Source: Papilionanthe hookeriana x Papilionanthe teres
Taxonomy: Eukaryota > Streptophyta > Magnoliopsida > Asparagales > Orchidaceae
Length of the DNA stretch: 64,000 nucleotides
NCBI GenBank assembly: GCA_022702705.1
Contig: CM040421.1
Location: forward strand, 75,200,121-75,264,120
Direction of reading: 5' to 3'
In this document: piece by piece, positions 45,501 through 58,386 of the stretch
Layout of the letters: each line of letters starts with the position of its first letter
Position numbering within the stretch: the first letter of the stretch is position 1
Translations under genes and position numbers: made by a program
Notes under the pieces: model-generated
What the model was told of the DNA's origin: nothing
Seen by the model: the letters and a program-made list of their open reading frames with translations, nothing else
Databases searched by the model: none

Positions 45501-48500
45501 CCTTGCTGTCCCTATGCAATATACACTTGGTTCGGTTTATGGAAAGTTGGTACCAAGCATTCTTTTGTTGCCCCTATGTTGAGAATTGCAAGGATGCCTA
45601 CCATGCAAGTTAATTTTGAAAGTTCCTTTGCTGTCCTCGCTTAAAATTTACATTATTTAGCATCATTTGGGTTGCTTTCAAGTGAGAAAAAGAAAAGAAA
45701 AGGAGGTGGCAAATTCACTGCTTCAAAGAGGGATCCCAGATATGTTTTACATGCTTAGATGCCTTTAACTTGCATAATTAAGTTAGGTGTCTTTACATTC
45801 TTATATATGCTCTCTTGCTTGCTTAATATGCTTGGAATGGTGTTATATGCTTGGGTTGCTTCACTTTCATATTGTTGCAAGTGTGGGAAGTTTAAAGTTG
45901 ATGGCAAATGTGGATGTTATATATATACATGCTTGGTGCACTTTTTTCTGGATGGATTGCAGGGGTGAAAATTTTCTTTTTTTTCTGCCGTTATGCTGCC
46001 AAAATTTTCTCTAAATAGGATTGTACTCTTTTCATTCCTTTTTTTGGGTATGTTGCCCTCCCCCTTACATTGTGGTTTTGGTTTCATGGAGTCCTAGGGT
46101 CGTCCCCTGCATTTTGGCAAAGGGACTTGTATTCACACTTTATACACTACACCACATCACTACAACCAAATTACATTACCCTACATGATCACACATATCC
46201 CTACACCATTACATCACATAATATCACCCTACATGCTACATGGTTACATATCTTACCTCACTCTACATGTTACACCACATTCTTATACTATCTCACCTTA
46301 CACATTACACTACTACATGTCTTACCTCATTACCTTACACACTACACTTCCTATTACATTACTCCTCCACTCTATCTTTTATTTTACATGCTACATCACC
46401 ACAGTCTCCACATTTCCCCATATGAATTAACTATCTTGTTTCATTATCTTACATGTTTTATACGATGATCCCTTGCACCATGATAGAGGGGTTTAATCTG
46501 TTTGTGTCACATATCTTACCGTCAGCTCTCCGCACCACGTTGGGAGAAGCTTCTATCATTTTGACATGTGTTTCAATTTTTACTTTGAGAGGCAATCCAC
46601 CTCTTTTCCCACAATTGCGTTAGGTGGATTGTCTTCTCCTCTTTCTTTCCTTGACCCCCTGTACTTTGTTTTTCACTTTGTTTCTTGGTTCAATTCACGT
46701 GCTTATGCAGGACACATAAGTACGCATGTATAGCTTTCTGCTATATGTGGGGCCATCAAGCAAGGCTGTAAGTGTAGTGAGGACACTGATAAAATTGCAT
46801 AGGGAAGGTTACGAGAAAATTATAGAATGGTGCCGCCTGACTCAGAGACTCTGGAGAGGGTAGAGCAGGAATCACGACACTATTCGCCCGTCCTTGGGGT
46901 TTCTACTGCCGGCTGTCTAAGGATGTTAGCAGTCCTAGTCTGATTAGGGTAGTCAACCTGTGGATCGAAATATTTTAAATAAAAAAAATACATATATTTG
47001 AAAAATACAAAAACTTTTACCTCCACCACAACATAGCCTATTTACCTATAGCTTTTTTACTTGCATGCAAACCCAAAATGAAATGTGTGAAAATTTACAA
47101 AGGTCCACGGTTGGCTACTCGAGTCGGGTTAAGACTACCTTCTGCAGCGAGCCGGTCTAATAGTCAGTACCTAAGGTGGGACATACAGCACAGCTCTGAG
47201 TCCTCAACACCACCGTGCTTATAGTCCTTTTGGACTTGTAGTCCTTTGCTTCCTGTGATTTTTCCTACGTTGTTTTCTTCGGATTTACTACAAATTTTTC
47301 TCTACACATTCGTTTTCCATGGATTTACTATGGATTTCCTTCACAGATTTGTTTTTCTGGTTTTCCTACGAGATGTTACTCCTTTAGACCCTCTTGGTTT
47401 CTCTTCTAGTTTCCTTTTGGTCTGTTATACAGGTTTTACACTTCGTCTTTCACACACACGTAGTGGCACACACACATCCTTTTGAGATTTACTTGCCTCG
47501 TTCTTTTGTAGTTTGTGTGCTTGTTCAGCTTGCTTACATACCTTATTTAGCTCCCGCACATATACATGTTCGTTTACATACCTGTTTTGCTTTCATATAC
47601 ATGCTTGCTTACACACCTGCTTTACTTTCACACATATACATGCCTGGTTATTTACCTGCTCTACTTCCATACATACACATGTGCTTGCTTATTCGTTTAC
47701 TGTACTTTTCTTACATATACAACTGCTTGGGATGAAATAAAACACTTCACAACATTTCAAAATATAAAACAACTCAAAATTTAATCACAAACAAATTAAA
47801 ACCACAACTTCAACTAAATTAAATCACCCCTTCAGATGAATGGGAGTTCCTTGGACGACGCAACCTACGTGTTGCTGATAAGGTCTCCCTGGTCTGAATG
47901 AAAGTACGAAATTCATTAAGTTGGATTTAGTAAATTCATTTGGACTAATGGAATCCGGTGAAATAATGTAACTGTAACGAGGGAGCCGTGGGGTCCTAAC
48001 TAATCAACTTTGACATTTGTTTAAATAAAACACTAAGTCACCTTGGTTTTCAACTTTCTAAAACACACTACTTTTCTCACCCCCCTACATTTGTCACCTC
48101 TAAAACAGAAACTTCTGCAACAACAACAAGGAGCTTGAGGCAACACACCGAGGGCAGCACGATCGAGGATGCGGGAGGACATGTTCGAGAGAGCGAACGA
48201 CGAGTCTACGACAGCAACCTTCCCTTCCTTAGTAATAACAACAAGCCATAGGACTTCGAGGTATTTGCCCAGTGCAATATAAACCCTCCCCTCATCTTTA
48301 GGCCTTTGCACCTGGTGCACTATAATCCCTAACTCGTTTAGGTTTCCAAGGTTGTCATTCCGATATGACATAAACCCTCACATCTTCCAGGCCATTCACA
48401 TGATCGACATCAAGTGAATGTAAGTCCTACTTAAATAAAATTGGCAGGATAAAACATAAATTTAATCTTTCCCTAAATTGAGCCAAACAATAGGATTGTT

Positions 48501-49120
48501 TGGGAAGTCACCGAGAGTGTTCTCGGATCAGTGTCTTCTCTTAGTCTTTCCTCCTTTGGATTATACAACAACTCTTTCAAAATTTGACACCACTCACCTA
48601 TTGGATTCCGACAATCACATTTCGTTGAAGAAAGCCTTAGCCTTTTGAAGTCGTAAGAACATATTTCCTGATTTGTATCGAAATTTTTCTTAGGTGATTT
48701 GCGTCATTTAAGATGTAATTAACTATAGGGCTTGCCCTTATAGGAAACTTAAACGACCCCAGATTAATATAAAACCCATTTAATTCTCTTTTGTATTAAA
48801 TGGAGGAACTTGTCGGCAAATGCTCAGGTTTCGCAGACCAAACGGATGTCATATACTTCTTTAGTTTATTTGATCGAGCCTCATCCTCAAGTTTTGTGTT
48901 TATCCTTCAGGATAGATACAAGGCTTGAGGTATAGTGCTCTTTCATTTGAACTTCATAAAATATGAGATCAGTTTGACTTCATATTTTTCTAAACTAAAT
49001 TTATAATTAAATTAAAACTGTCCTTCCGAAGCAGGCGACGGGATTTTGATTCCGGCGGCCAACAGCTTCTAAAGGGCAACCCCAACCAAAACTTACATTT
49101 GAACATTTTACCCGCTGACA
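42501..49120 (+). repeat. 3' LTR of element C (6620 bp)
   Basis: Begins TTTTGACCTCAC, where the 5' LTR has TGTTGACCTCAC, so the terminal TG is mutated. Ends ACCCGCTGACA before the TSD agcgt. It is the fuller copy, holding the 47450-48300 and 48395-48630 segments absent from the 5' LTR. The region 47740-49120 aligns with the last 1.3 kb of LTRs D, E and F. U5 hairpin at 48723-48743. Open frames such as 43660-43962 and 46070-46468 are low-complexity or duplicate LTR reading and not genes. Confidence 0.93.
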
Positions 49121-49848
49121 AGCGTATGTGTTAATTGAAGAAATGGCTAAATGAACTTTAATAGCCCTCTATAAGGGTAAATCCTAGAAAAGTAGCCAAT
49201 GTTCATGGTATAGATGCGATTTTAATTCTTGCATATCAGGTTGCTGTAGTATCAAGAAAGTTAGACCAATTTGGATTGAACCAGCCTTAATTTACTCCAG
49301 TAAGTGAGGAAAGTTCATTAGGGCATATGATTGATTCTAACTTATCATATGAGACTTTAAATATCATAAATAACCTGTATTCTAACTTTTACAACATAGG
49401 TTGGAAGAACCATCCTAATTTTAATTGGAATCATACAACTGGGGGTGGAAACCAACAATGAGAAAATAATCATGTAAATTTTAATGGAAGTTGGAATAAT
49501 CAAGGGAATACAAAATATAGACCTTCATATCCTTCGGGCTCTAACAAAGATCAATAAATTGAGTATAAGAAGATGTCTATAGAATAAGTGGTATTGCAAA
49601 TGGGAAACCCATTGCAAAGTCAAAATGCTTCGATTATAAACATAGAGAATCAATTGGAACAAATTGTAAATTCACTTAGCAATAGACCCCAAGGAACGCT
49701 TCCTGACAACACTGAGATCAAACCTAAAGAGAATAATAACGACATGTAGTAGCTGTTTGATTAAGAAGTGGAAGAGAGATAGAGGATGTGGTTAGAAAAG
49801 AGAAAGAAGTTGTGAGAGAAACAAAAGAAACTAAAAGACCTAAGGAAT
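49121..49848 (+). pseudogene. Gag of element B, C-terminal part
   Basis: Directly after the right copy of agcgt the text resumes Athila gag (VLIEEMA), with the codons lining up with those left of 30597. It soon meets stops, then reads NIGWKNHPNFNW near 49400, a segment typical of Athila gag before the nucleocapsid, and an asparagine-rich stretch (NNHVNFNGSWNN). The region ends at 49848, where solo LTR D interrupts it; 49844-49848 (ggaat) is D's target duplication. Confidence 0.8.
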
Positions 49849-52800
49849 TGTTGACCTCATTTTTGATGATGTCTTCTCTTCTTCTCTTTAGTACTTAGGA
49901 CCTAGCCTTAGGTTTTTTCCTTTAACTGTCCTAGAGGATTAGAATTGGGACCCACCACTTAGAAATTCAAACCACTTCTTAACTCCCTGCAAACTCCACA
50001 AACTTGATTGTAGACCCCTAATCACCTAGAGGGTTGAAATCAAATGTGGAAGTTTAAAGGATGAGTTCCTATAGGACTCTTTGGCCTTAGGACTGCCCTG
50101 GGTGGCCTGGTCTGGTGAAGGGTTGGCTTACACACACACTACACCTATGCCCTACACTTTCCCACACCTCTTAAAATCACACCCACACCCAACTGGACCT
50201 CCTGACTCATGAAGGTGATTCACATGGATGGTCCTTAACCCTTGAGCCCTTGGCTAAGAGGGTTAGGAACAACATAGTGGATGCCTCAAATGAGTCCCTT
50301 CATGGCTCATGTGGGCTTGATATGACTTCATGGCTCAACCAAAATGATTTTATTTCACTTACATTCACCCAAGCTTCAATTTTCTAAATTTTCAATTTTT
50401 GACCCCCGGGACCTTACACCCGCTTAGCCTACCCAAAACCCTTGAAATCACCCAAAATTTGCAAAATCACCTAAATTACTCAAAATTCCACAAAATCAAT
50501 CCCAAACATTCCCACATTACTCAAATTGATCATCCATACCCAAAAATACCAAAATTCCAAAAATACTTCCCAATACCCTCCAAATACCCAAAATGCCCCT
50601 CTTAGCCAAAAAATCCAAAAATTCAGAAAATTCTCAGAAAATTCCAGAAAATCCCAAATATTCCCAATTTCATTTTGTTCAACTACACCATGGGCCAATT
50701 TTGTCAATTTACCCCACTTTTATCAAAACCCCCAATTTGACCCATTTTAACCCAAAATGAATCCAATGTCAAACCAAACCTACCCAATTGACTCAAATTC
50801 TGGTCCAATTCAATTCTAAACTTCAATTCAACACCCCCAACACCAATCTAGACCAAATCCAAGTCCAATTTGATTGACATTTGGATCCAATTTCACTTTT
50901 GGCCTTAAAGCCCGATTTGGACCCATGACCCAAACTTAGCCCAAACTCACCCAATTCAACTCCAATTAACCCCAAATATTTTCTAAACCTTCCTTAACAT
51001 CCCCATAAACAAAACACTAACATGATTTGCCCAAATTTTAGACCCAAACCCCACTCAAATTCAACCAAAAGCTAAAAGGCCCAATTTTGACCTAAACATA
51101 AACCTAGCCCAAATAGGCCCAAACCCCAAAATCAAAACCCAACCAAAGCCAAAACCTCTTTGAAACTCTCCCATAAACATTTCCCAACATTAATTTTACT
51201 TCAATTTCAACCCTAGCCCAACATTGGCCCAAGTTAGCCCAATTTGACCTACGTGGGCCCACTTACCAAATGAACCCAAATTCAAACCAATTCAATTCCA
51301 AATCACACCAAATTGACTCCAAATCATTCATGAAACATCCCTAAACCAATTGTAACATTTATTTGACATGGTCCTTCAAAAAATTTTCACCCGAATGCCC
51401 ATCCTAAAATAAAAAAAGCCCACTTCCCTTAAAACCTTCCTAAAAGCCCACTTCCTTCAAATTCAAAAGCCCAAATTCATCCAAAGCCCACATGACACTT
51501 CCCCTCATCATCCATTTAATCAAAATCACCCCTAAGTTTCAAAATCGTCAATTAAACAATTCCAAATCAAGCCCCATACAAATTCCCATCAAAATACCAA
51601 AATTTTCTTAAACCCATTTCCATGAAATTGACTTAACTTTTCCAAAGCCAAGGGTGAGCCATGAAGTCATGCATGAGCCACATGTGAGCCATGAAAGCCT
51701 TGGACACTTCACCATACCCAAAATGGCAAGAAGAGGGGACCCTTTAATGATTCACTTAAGAGTGATTAACCACTCCCATGTCTCCCCTAACTCTTGCTTA
51801 AGCTTAATTGTACTTGGATTGTGACTTGACCCCACTAATCAAGCTGATCCAAGTGACTTTCCCTTCAGCCCAAATTGGCCTTGGAGGTTGAACCTAACCC
51901 AAAACCAAGGGTTGACCCATTTAGACCCAAAACTAGCCCTTTCTCATTCCACTTTGATTCAAACCCTTTACACATGTCCATGGCTAATCGATCGCACAAA
52001 CCTCCAGCTCCGACCCACTCGGACCCGAGAGTGACCCATGCTCGCCGGCCAGCCGCCTGGGTCGCCGGAAAACACCATGGCCGAGACCTTGGGAGGAGCC
52101 AAATTTTGGAATTCCACCTTGCTGAGCTGCCTCACTCCAAATGGCCATTGCAGCTGTTCTTCTCCTCACCAGAGCAGCTGATCCCAACCATTAAACCCCC
52201 CTGGGAGGCCCTCCACCCTCTCCTATTTAAACACCACCCCTTCTCGGCCATGAGAGGTGCTGAAACAAACCTTAAGGAAACTCTGCCAAAATTGTTCCGG
52301 ACTACTCCCCACACATAGAGAACTTGATCCCCACCGAAATCCCCCTGCCATTTCCTCTCGTGAGCCCGATTTCGCAGTCGAAATCCAAGCCCAAAACCAG
52401 GACACTTCCCCACGGTGAGCCAATCCCCAAATTTATTGGTCCTACACCTTCACCGGACCAAGGGAAGAAGTCCACCAAGAAAAGCCCCCTCTCCGGGCCA
52501 CCCATCCGTTCCGGACTCCAAGCTTTGTGATCGAGCTGTGGTCACTTTCATAGCTAGACAATTCACCGAGCCGAGGGACTTCATCCGGAGCTTACTTGGA
52601 CCCAATCGAAGGTGACACAACTCTCGGATCGAAGCTTCACTTCTCCGAGCAAAGGTATGGACTCACTCTTCTTCCCGAGCTTCCGAGAGATTCTCTTTTT
52701 AATTTGAGTCAATTTTAATACATGTTTATCGTATGGATGTGTTCGTCTCCTCAAGACGAATCCATAGAGCATAAGAACACAAAAATCCAATGAGAATCGA

Positions 52801-55800
52801 GTGAGAAATTAGGGTTAGAAGGTTGACGGTCACGGGTGCACACCAGTCGTAGACGATGACTGGGAGCCGTCGGATCGAGCGTGTATCGAGCGGACGGTGC
52901 CGGATCGAGCCGGACGGCGCAATAGTGCATGAACCGCGGGCCCGGGACGGCCGACTCGGATGGCGGCGTCCAATCGCGGCCGCGACACGTACCCCTTCGG
53001 AGCCGCCGAGGTTGACGCGGCGCCGCGTGGATAAGTAGGAAATTAGGGCTATTTTCTATTTATTTAATTACTAGAACTTTGAAAATTCATAACTTTGTGT
53101 AGAAAAATCCTAAAAATAAAATAAAAATACCCTCTTGCTCGGTGAACGAGAGGAGAATAGTGTGGAAAAGAAATAATTTAATTTCATCAAGTATTTTATT
53201 TTTAATGATTTATTTACTGTCTGCATTGTTTTAATTCTCCATGCATATAGAAAATTCACCATGGCATGAGACCATAGGGCTTTTGAAGCCTCTCGAATTT
53301 GGGAACATTCCCTGAATTTTCCAAAGTCGAGGCCATCCCTATGAGAAGTTATTGATTTTTCAAGTTCATGTTACTGTTTTGAGTATTTTAAATCCAATAA
53401 TTAGCATGTTGTGAAATAGATTCTAGGAAAATTTGGTGATGTTTCTTATGACCAGAGTACCCTAGGAAAAATAGGTTTTGAATTAATTCACTTGGAATGA
53501 CCCTAATTGGCTTAAACACCCAAAATAGGTCTTTAATTAATTAGAGTTAATCAATTATCAAATTGACTTGAAATCAATTCTCCACTGACATTTAGGATCA
53601 GAGGAACCCACCATAAAAGTTTGAAGTCAATTGGGTTTGGTTAGCCTTATCAAATGGGTTGATTAAGCCATTTAGCCAATTTAAAATTTAAAAACTCATA
53701 ACTTTCAAAATGCTTTTCAAAAATTCACCAAATTGGTTTTGGAGCCTCTCTGATATCAGGGGAATTTAAGAAAATTAAAATTTCAATTTTCTAAAAAAGT
53801 TGATTTTTTGTATTATTTTAATATTTTAATAATTAAAAAATAATAAAAATGACAAAAATAATAAAATTCACCAAAAAGTAACATTTTGAATTTTAACCAC
53901 TTAGGAACAAATCCCATATTTTTCTTAAGTCTCTATGATGAGATATTAAATTTTAAAGCCCTAAGGTAATTTTAAAATTAAAAAAATGTATTTTCTAGCA
54001 TTCCCACTAAAATAATTCTAATAAATCAAAGAAAAATTAGAAAATTGTAAAAATTGATTCTCTGATTTCCTTGATATCAGAGAGATTTTTGAAAAATATA
54101 AAATTCATTTTTCAAACTTTATTTTATTTTTAAATTAATTAATACTCCAAAACTCAAAATAATTATAATAAAAATAATATAATTCAAAAATCACCAAACT
54201 TGGTCCAAGTGGTCCTATAGTCATTAGGAATGTCCCATAATTTTCTTAAGGACAGAAACTTTTCCTTGGTCATATTATTAAATTTTCCTTTGAAATCCTT
54301 ATTTTTCCACCAAAAATAATTACATAAATAAATTAAATACAGAAAAATCACATTTACTCCTCTAATGTCTTTATTGACATATGAGTGAAGTCACATAAAA
54401 ATTTCAAATTTATTTGAGCTCAATTTAGTGAGTTATGAAATTATTAAGCTTGAAGGGCAAAATGGTAATTAAAATTTTAACCTTTAAATAAAACCTTAGA
54501 GCTTAATAAAATGAAAGAGTAAAATATTTGATCTTAATCTGATTTGGATGATTGAAATTTAAATAATTAAAGGGTAGAAACCTATTAAACAATTCAAAAA
54601 TAATTAAAATGAACCTTAATAAAATAATTAATTAAATTTGGAAGAATAATGAAAAAATTGGAATTATTAAAATAGGGATATTATTAGGAAGAGATTTGTT
54701 CTTTAATTTAAGAATCCCTAAATTAATCATCCCAATAATATTTAATTCCTAATTAAAATGATAATTCAAACTTAAGATTTAAAATGCTAAAAGACTTAAT
54801 CATTAAATTAAATTAAAGTTAAATTATTTAAAGCAAACCCTTTTAAAATAAAATATTAAATTAAAATTAAAAAAATAAAATAAATTAATTTAAATTAAAT
54901 TAAATTAAATTAAATTAAATTAAATTAAACTAAAACACATTAAATTAAATTAAATTAAATCAAATTAAAAATTAAATTAAATTAAATTAAATTAAATTAA
55001 ATTAAATTAAATTAAAACTAAATCAAATTAAATTAAATCAAATTAAATTAAATTAAGCTAAATCATATTACATTAAATTAAATTAAACCACATTAAATTA
55101 AAATTAAGTCAAATTAAGTTAAATTAAATTAAATTAAATTAAATATAACATCACCTAAGACATGAAGAATTCAAAATAAATCTAAAACAACTTGAACACT
55201 ATTCCAAACTTAAATCCATTAACTAAAATTAAATCATAACTCATTTGAACATCCATTTGCCCTCAAAAGCTCGTGATGTCATAACTCTTAAAAGGAGTGT
55301 TAAATGAAGTGTTACTTCATTCATAGGATATTCAAATGTCCTAGTTCATCGAGCGAGATAACAAAACTTAAACTCCCGGACGATTAATTCATTTGTATAA
55401 TTAAATTCATTTGGACTTAAAATAATCCTAGAAATGTTGAAAAGATGTTTAAGACTCGTCTTAAGCACTTCCTCGATACGATAGGATATTTATAAGAACA
55501 ATTAAACTTAGTTGTTCTTTGATGAAGAAAATCGTCCTCAAACTAAAATACAAGAACCTAGACGTCATAGGAGATGACTAGCTATAGGATTAGGAACTTG
55601 GTAGAGAACCATAACCCTTCCCTTCGCTTTACCTAGGAATCGCTTTAAATAACTAAATATTCTAATTATGTTTTAAGTGCGGCTCGGGATGACGGGAAGA
55701 CCCTCCGAGTATGCTTTTATTTTATTGCGATTTACCTTATTGCAATTTATTTAATCGCATCGCACTTACTTTTCTTGCATGATAAACAAGCTCGTTGCAT

Positions 55801-57226
55801 GAAAACCCACACCTTTAGGATAGTCCCTAAAACTGAAACCAAAACTAAATTAAAAGTCATTACAAGATAAAATTCACCGCCACGACATTTCAAAATATAA
55901 AACAACTCAAAATTTAATCACAAACAGAACAACAAAACTACAACTACAACTAAATTAAAACGTCTTGTTGGATGATCGGGAATACCTCGGATGATGTAAC
56001 CTACGTGTTGCTAACGGGATTTCCCACGGTCTAAATGAAAGTTTGGAACTCATTCAATTGAGTTTAGCAAATTCATCTGGACTAAGTGAATCCGATAAAA
56101 ATAACGATGCGGAAGGATGGAACACGTGGGATCTTAACCGGTGTTGTTATAATCAACTTTAAGATTTGTTTAATTAAAATATTAAAAAAACACCGGATTT
56201 TAAGATTTTCTCTAAACCGAACACTTTTCTCATCTCCCGATTTATGATTTCTAAAAGCGAACCTCTGCAACAACAAGGAGCTCGGAGCATGGTGGGCAGC
56301 ACGGCCATTGTCATCGAGCAAAACCCGAGTCTACTTCGACAAAACTTTCTTAGAATTAAATAACCAAGCTATAGGACTTCGAGGTAGTTTGCCTAGTGCA
56401 ACATAAATCCTCAACTCTTCGTTAGGCATTTGCATGATCATGTCATGTAAATTAAGCCCTAACCGGTCTTAGGACTCCGAGGTAGTCGTCCGATACGACA
56501 TAAACCCTCATATCTTCGAGGCTATTTGTATGATTTTATCATACAAATATAAGTCCTAATTAATTAAAATTGGCAAGATCAAAACATTAAATAAATATTA
56601 GGATCTTCCTAAATCCAAGCCAAACAGTAGGATAGTCGGGAAATTACCGAAGTTCGCTTCGAATCTGAGATTTCTCCTACCTTTCTTCCTTTGAATTCCC
56701 AAAACAAAATGTTCCAAACTTGATCCATTCTCTATTGAAATTCTAAAATTCAATCCCTTGAAAACTTAAACTTTGAAATTCTTGAGAGCAGAACTACTGA
56801 TTATTATCGAGAGTTTTCTTAGGTGATTTCTGTCACTTAAGATGTAATTAACTATAGGGGCTTGCCCTTATAGGGAATTTTAAGAACCCAGGTAATATAA
56901 ACCCTTTTTAATGTTTTCATATTAAACAGGGGAATTTGTCGGCTTATAAAATTGGTTCGCAGACCAAATGAATGTCACAAACTTTTTCTAGTTTATTTAA
57001 TCGAGCCTCATTATCAAGCAGTGTGTCTATTCTTCGGGATAGATACACGGTTTGTAATGCGGAGCTCGTTTATATAAACTATTCGAGATGTGAAATTAGT
57101 ATGATTTCATATCTTAAAATTTTCAAATTTAAAATTATTTTCAAAATCAAATACTACTTTTAAAATTATTTCTGTAGGCGACCCCCTTTTCCAAATAAAA
57201 CACATAACCCAAAAATAAGCCGCACA
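49849..57226 (+). mobile_element. Solo LTR D, Tat/Ogre-like, 7378 bp, TSD ggaat
   Basis: A complete LTR from TGTTGACCTCA to GCCGCACA with a perfect target duplication, ggaat (49844-49848 and 57227-57231). It is a solo LTR inserted in B between gag and protease. It aligns along its length with E and F. TATA-like box 52224-52231, hairpin TTCGTCT/AGACGAA at 52742-52760, CpG block 52820-53035, pentanucleotide array 54840-55145, U5 hairpin 56862-56883. The mini-exon borders seen in E and F are mutated here (gcgg and gagtatg near 55680-55710). Confidence 0.95.
54840..55145 (+). repeat. AAATT-type array in solo LTR D
   Basis: About 300 bp of aaatt units with aaact, aaatc and acatt variants, at the position equivalent to the arrays of E and F. 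Confidence 0.88.
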
Positions 57227-57231
57227 GGAAT

Positions 57232-58386
57232 ATGATTCTATAGATCTGGAAAAATTTATATCTCCAACTAAAATCAATTTAGAATGACCACCACCTCCAT
57301 TTTTTCAAATACTTAGACAGCATGTGTTGGATAAAAATTTTCAAAGTTCATAAAATTACTTAAGAAGTTAACAATAAATATTTTTTTCGCTGAAGCTTTG
57401 GAGCAGATGCCAAGTTATGCAAAGTTTATGAAGGAGATATTAAATAAAAAAAGGAAACTTGGGGATTACGAGACAGTTGCTCTAAGTGAGGAGTGCAGCG
57501 CTATACTTCAGAAAAAGCTTCCTCAGAAACTTAATGATCCTTGTAGCTTTACAATTCCTTTTGCAATTGGAGAAAATTATGTAGAGAAGCTTTATGTGAT
57601 TTAGGATTGAGCATTAATATGATGCCTCTATCTATATTTAAAAGGTTAAGTTTAGCTGATCTTTCTCCCACTACTATAACCCTTCAGTTAGCTGATTGAT
57701 CTATCATTTATCCAAAAGGGGTTATAAAAGATGTGCTTTTTAAAGTGGATAAATTTATTTATCCTTTGGAATTTATTGTATTAGATATGGAGGACGATAA
57801 AGATAATCCAATTTTTTTGGGGAGAATTTTTCTTGTTACTAGACAAGCTATGATAGATGTGCAAAAAGGAGAGTTGATTATGAATATTAATGATTAAGGA
57901 GTGTCTTTTGATGTATTAAAGACCATGAAATATCCAACTGAGAGAAAAGTTGATGATTGTTGTTGGATGGATGAAATTGATTATCTAAGTAAAGACCATT
58001 TCTAAGAGAGTTTTGAGAGTAAGTTAATTGATGAGATCGAAATGGACTTTCATGATGAGTTGAAAACATTATTTAAAGAAGACAATATATATGTTCATGA
58101 GAGGTGTAAAATAATGGAAGTTACTGAAAATAGAAAACTTTTAATTCCATCTATTGAAATATCTCATGAACTTAAGATGAATGTACCCTATACAATTTTA
58201 AAGCCTACCTATTTAGCGAATTCATATACACTACCAGTCTTTATATTTTTGGATTTGACTCAAGCACAAGGTGAACCTGAATTGAATGATGAAAGCAGTA
58301 AAAGATCTCCTAAGAATAGTTATTCAAAATCCCTGAATGGCATATTACGAGGTACACAGACAAAACGAATGATATTATGTTGCTAG
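57232..58386 (+). pseudogene. Protease region of element B, Athila type
   Basis: Opens with a decayed stretch and then LEQMPSYAKFMKEILNKKRK, VALSEECSAILQKKLPQKL and DPCSFTIPFAIG (57398-57570), the conserved segment ahead of the Athila protease. A 1-nt frameshift near 57580 is followed by ALCDLGLSINMMPLSIFKRL, containing the protease active-site loop (DLG; usual Ala replaced by Leu), and FIVLDMEDDKDNPIFLGR. A stop lies near 57896. The last part, 58042-58386, reads DELKTLFKEDNIYVHE and a LKPTYLANSYTLPVFI segment that resembles the region just ahead of RT. RT does not follow. Confidence 0.85.

Larger units (their letters stand above)
30597..49120 (+). mobile_element. Element C: gag-only Tat-like LTR retrotransposon, 18.5 kb, non-autonomous
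   Basis: Complete element with a perfect TSD. LTRs are 5577 bp (30597-36173) and 6620 bp (42501-49120); the internal region is 6.3 kb. The primer site is a perfect tRNA-Arg match. Coding remnants are ORF1-like and gag-like only (36802-39388); I see no protease, RT, RNase H or integrase between 39389 and 42500. A gag-bearing but pol-less element with long terminal repeats matches the class described in plants as TR-GAG. It must have depended on enzymes from a relative, and element A's lineage, with a closely similar gag and the same primer, is the obvious candidate. It inserted into gag of B. Confidence 0.9.

Noticed and set aside
46070..46468. A 132-residue frame rich in Thr, His, Leu and Tyr (also 34320-34631)
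   Set aside because: It is the reading of tac/cat-rich low-complexity LTR text, and the two LTR copies differ in frame length.
57605..58069. A reverse-strand frame at 57887-58069 as a separate gene
   Set aside because: It lies antisense to the protease region of element B, which has recognisable motifs on the plus strand.
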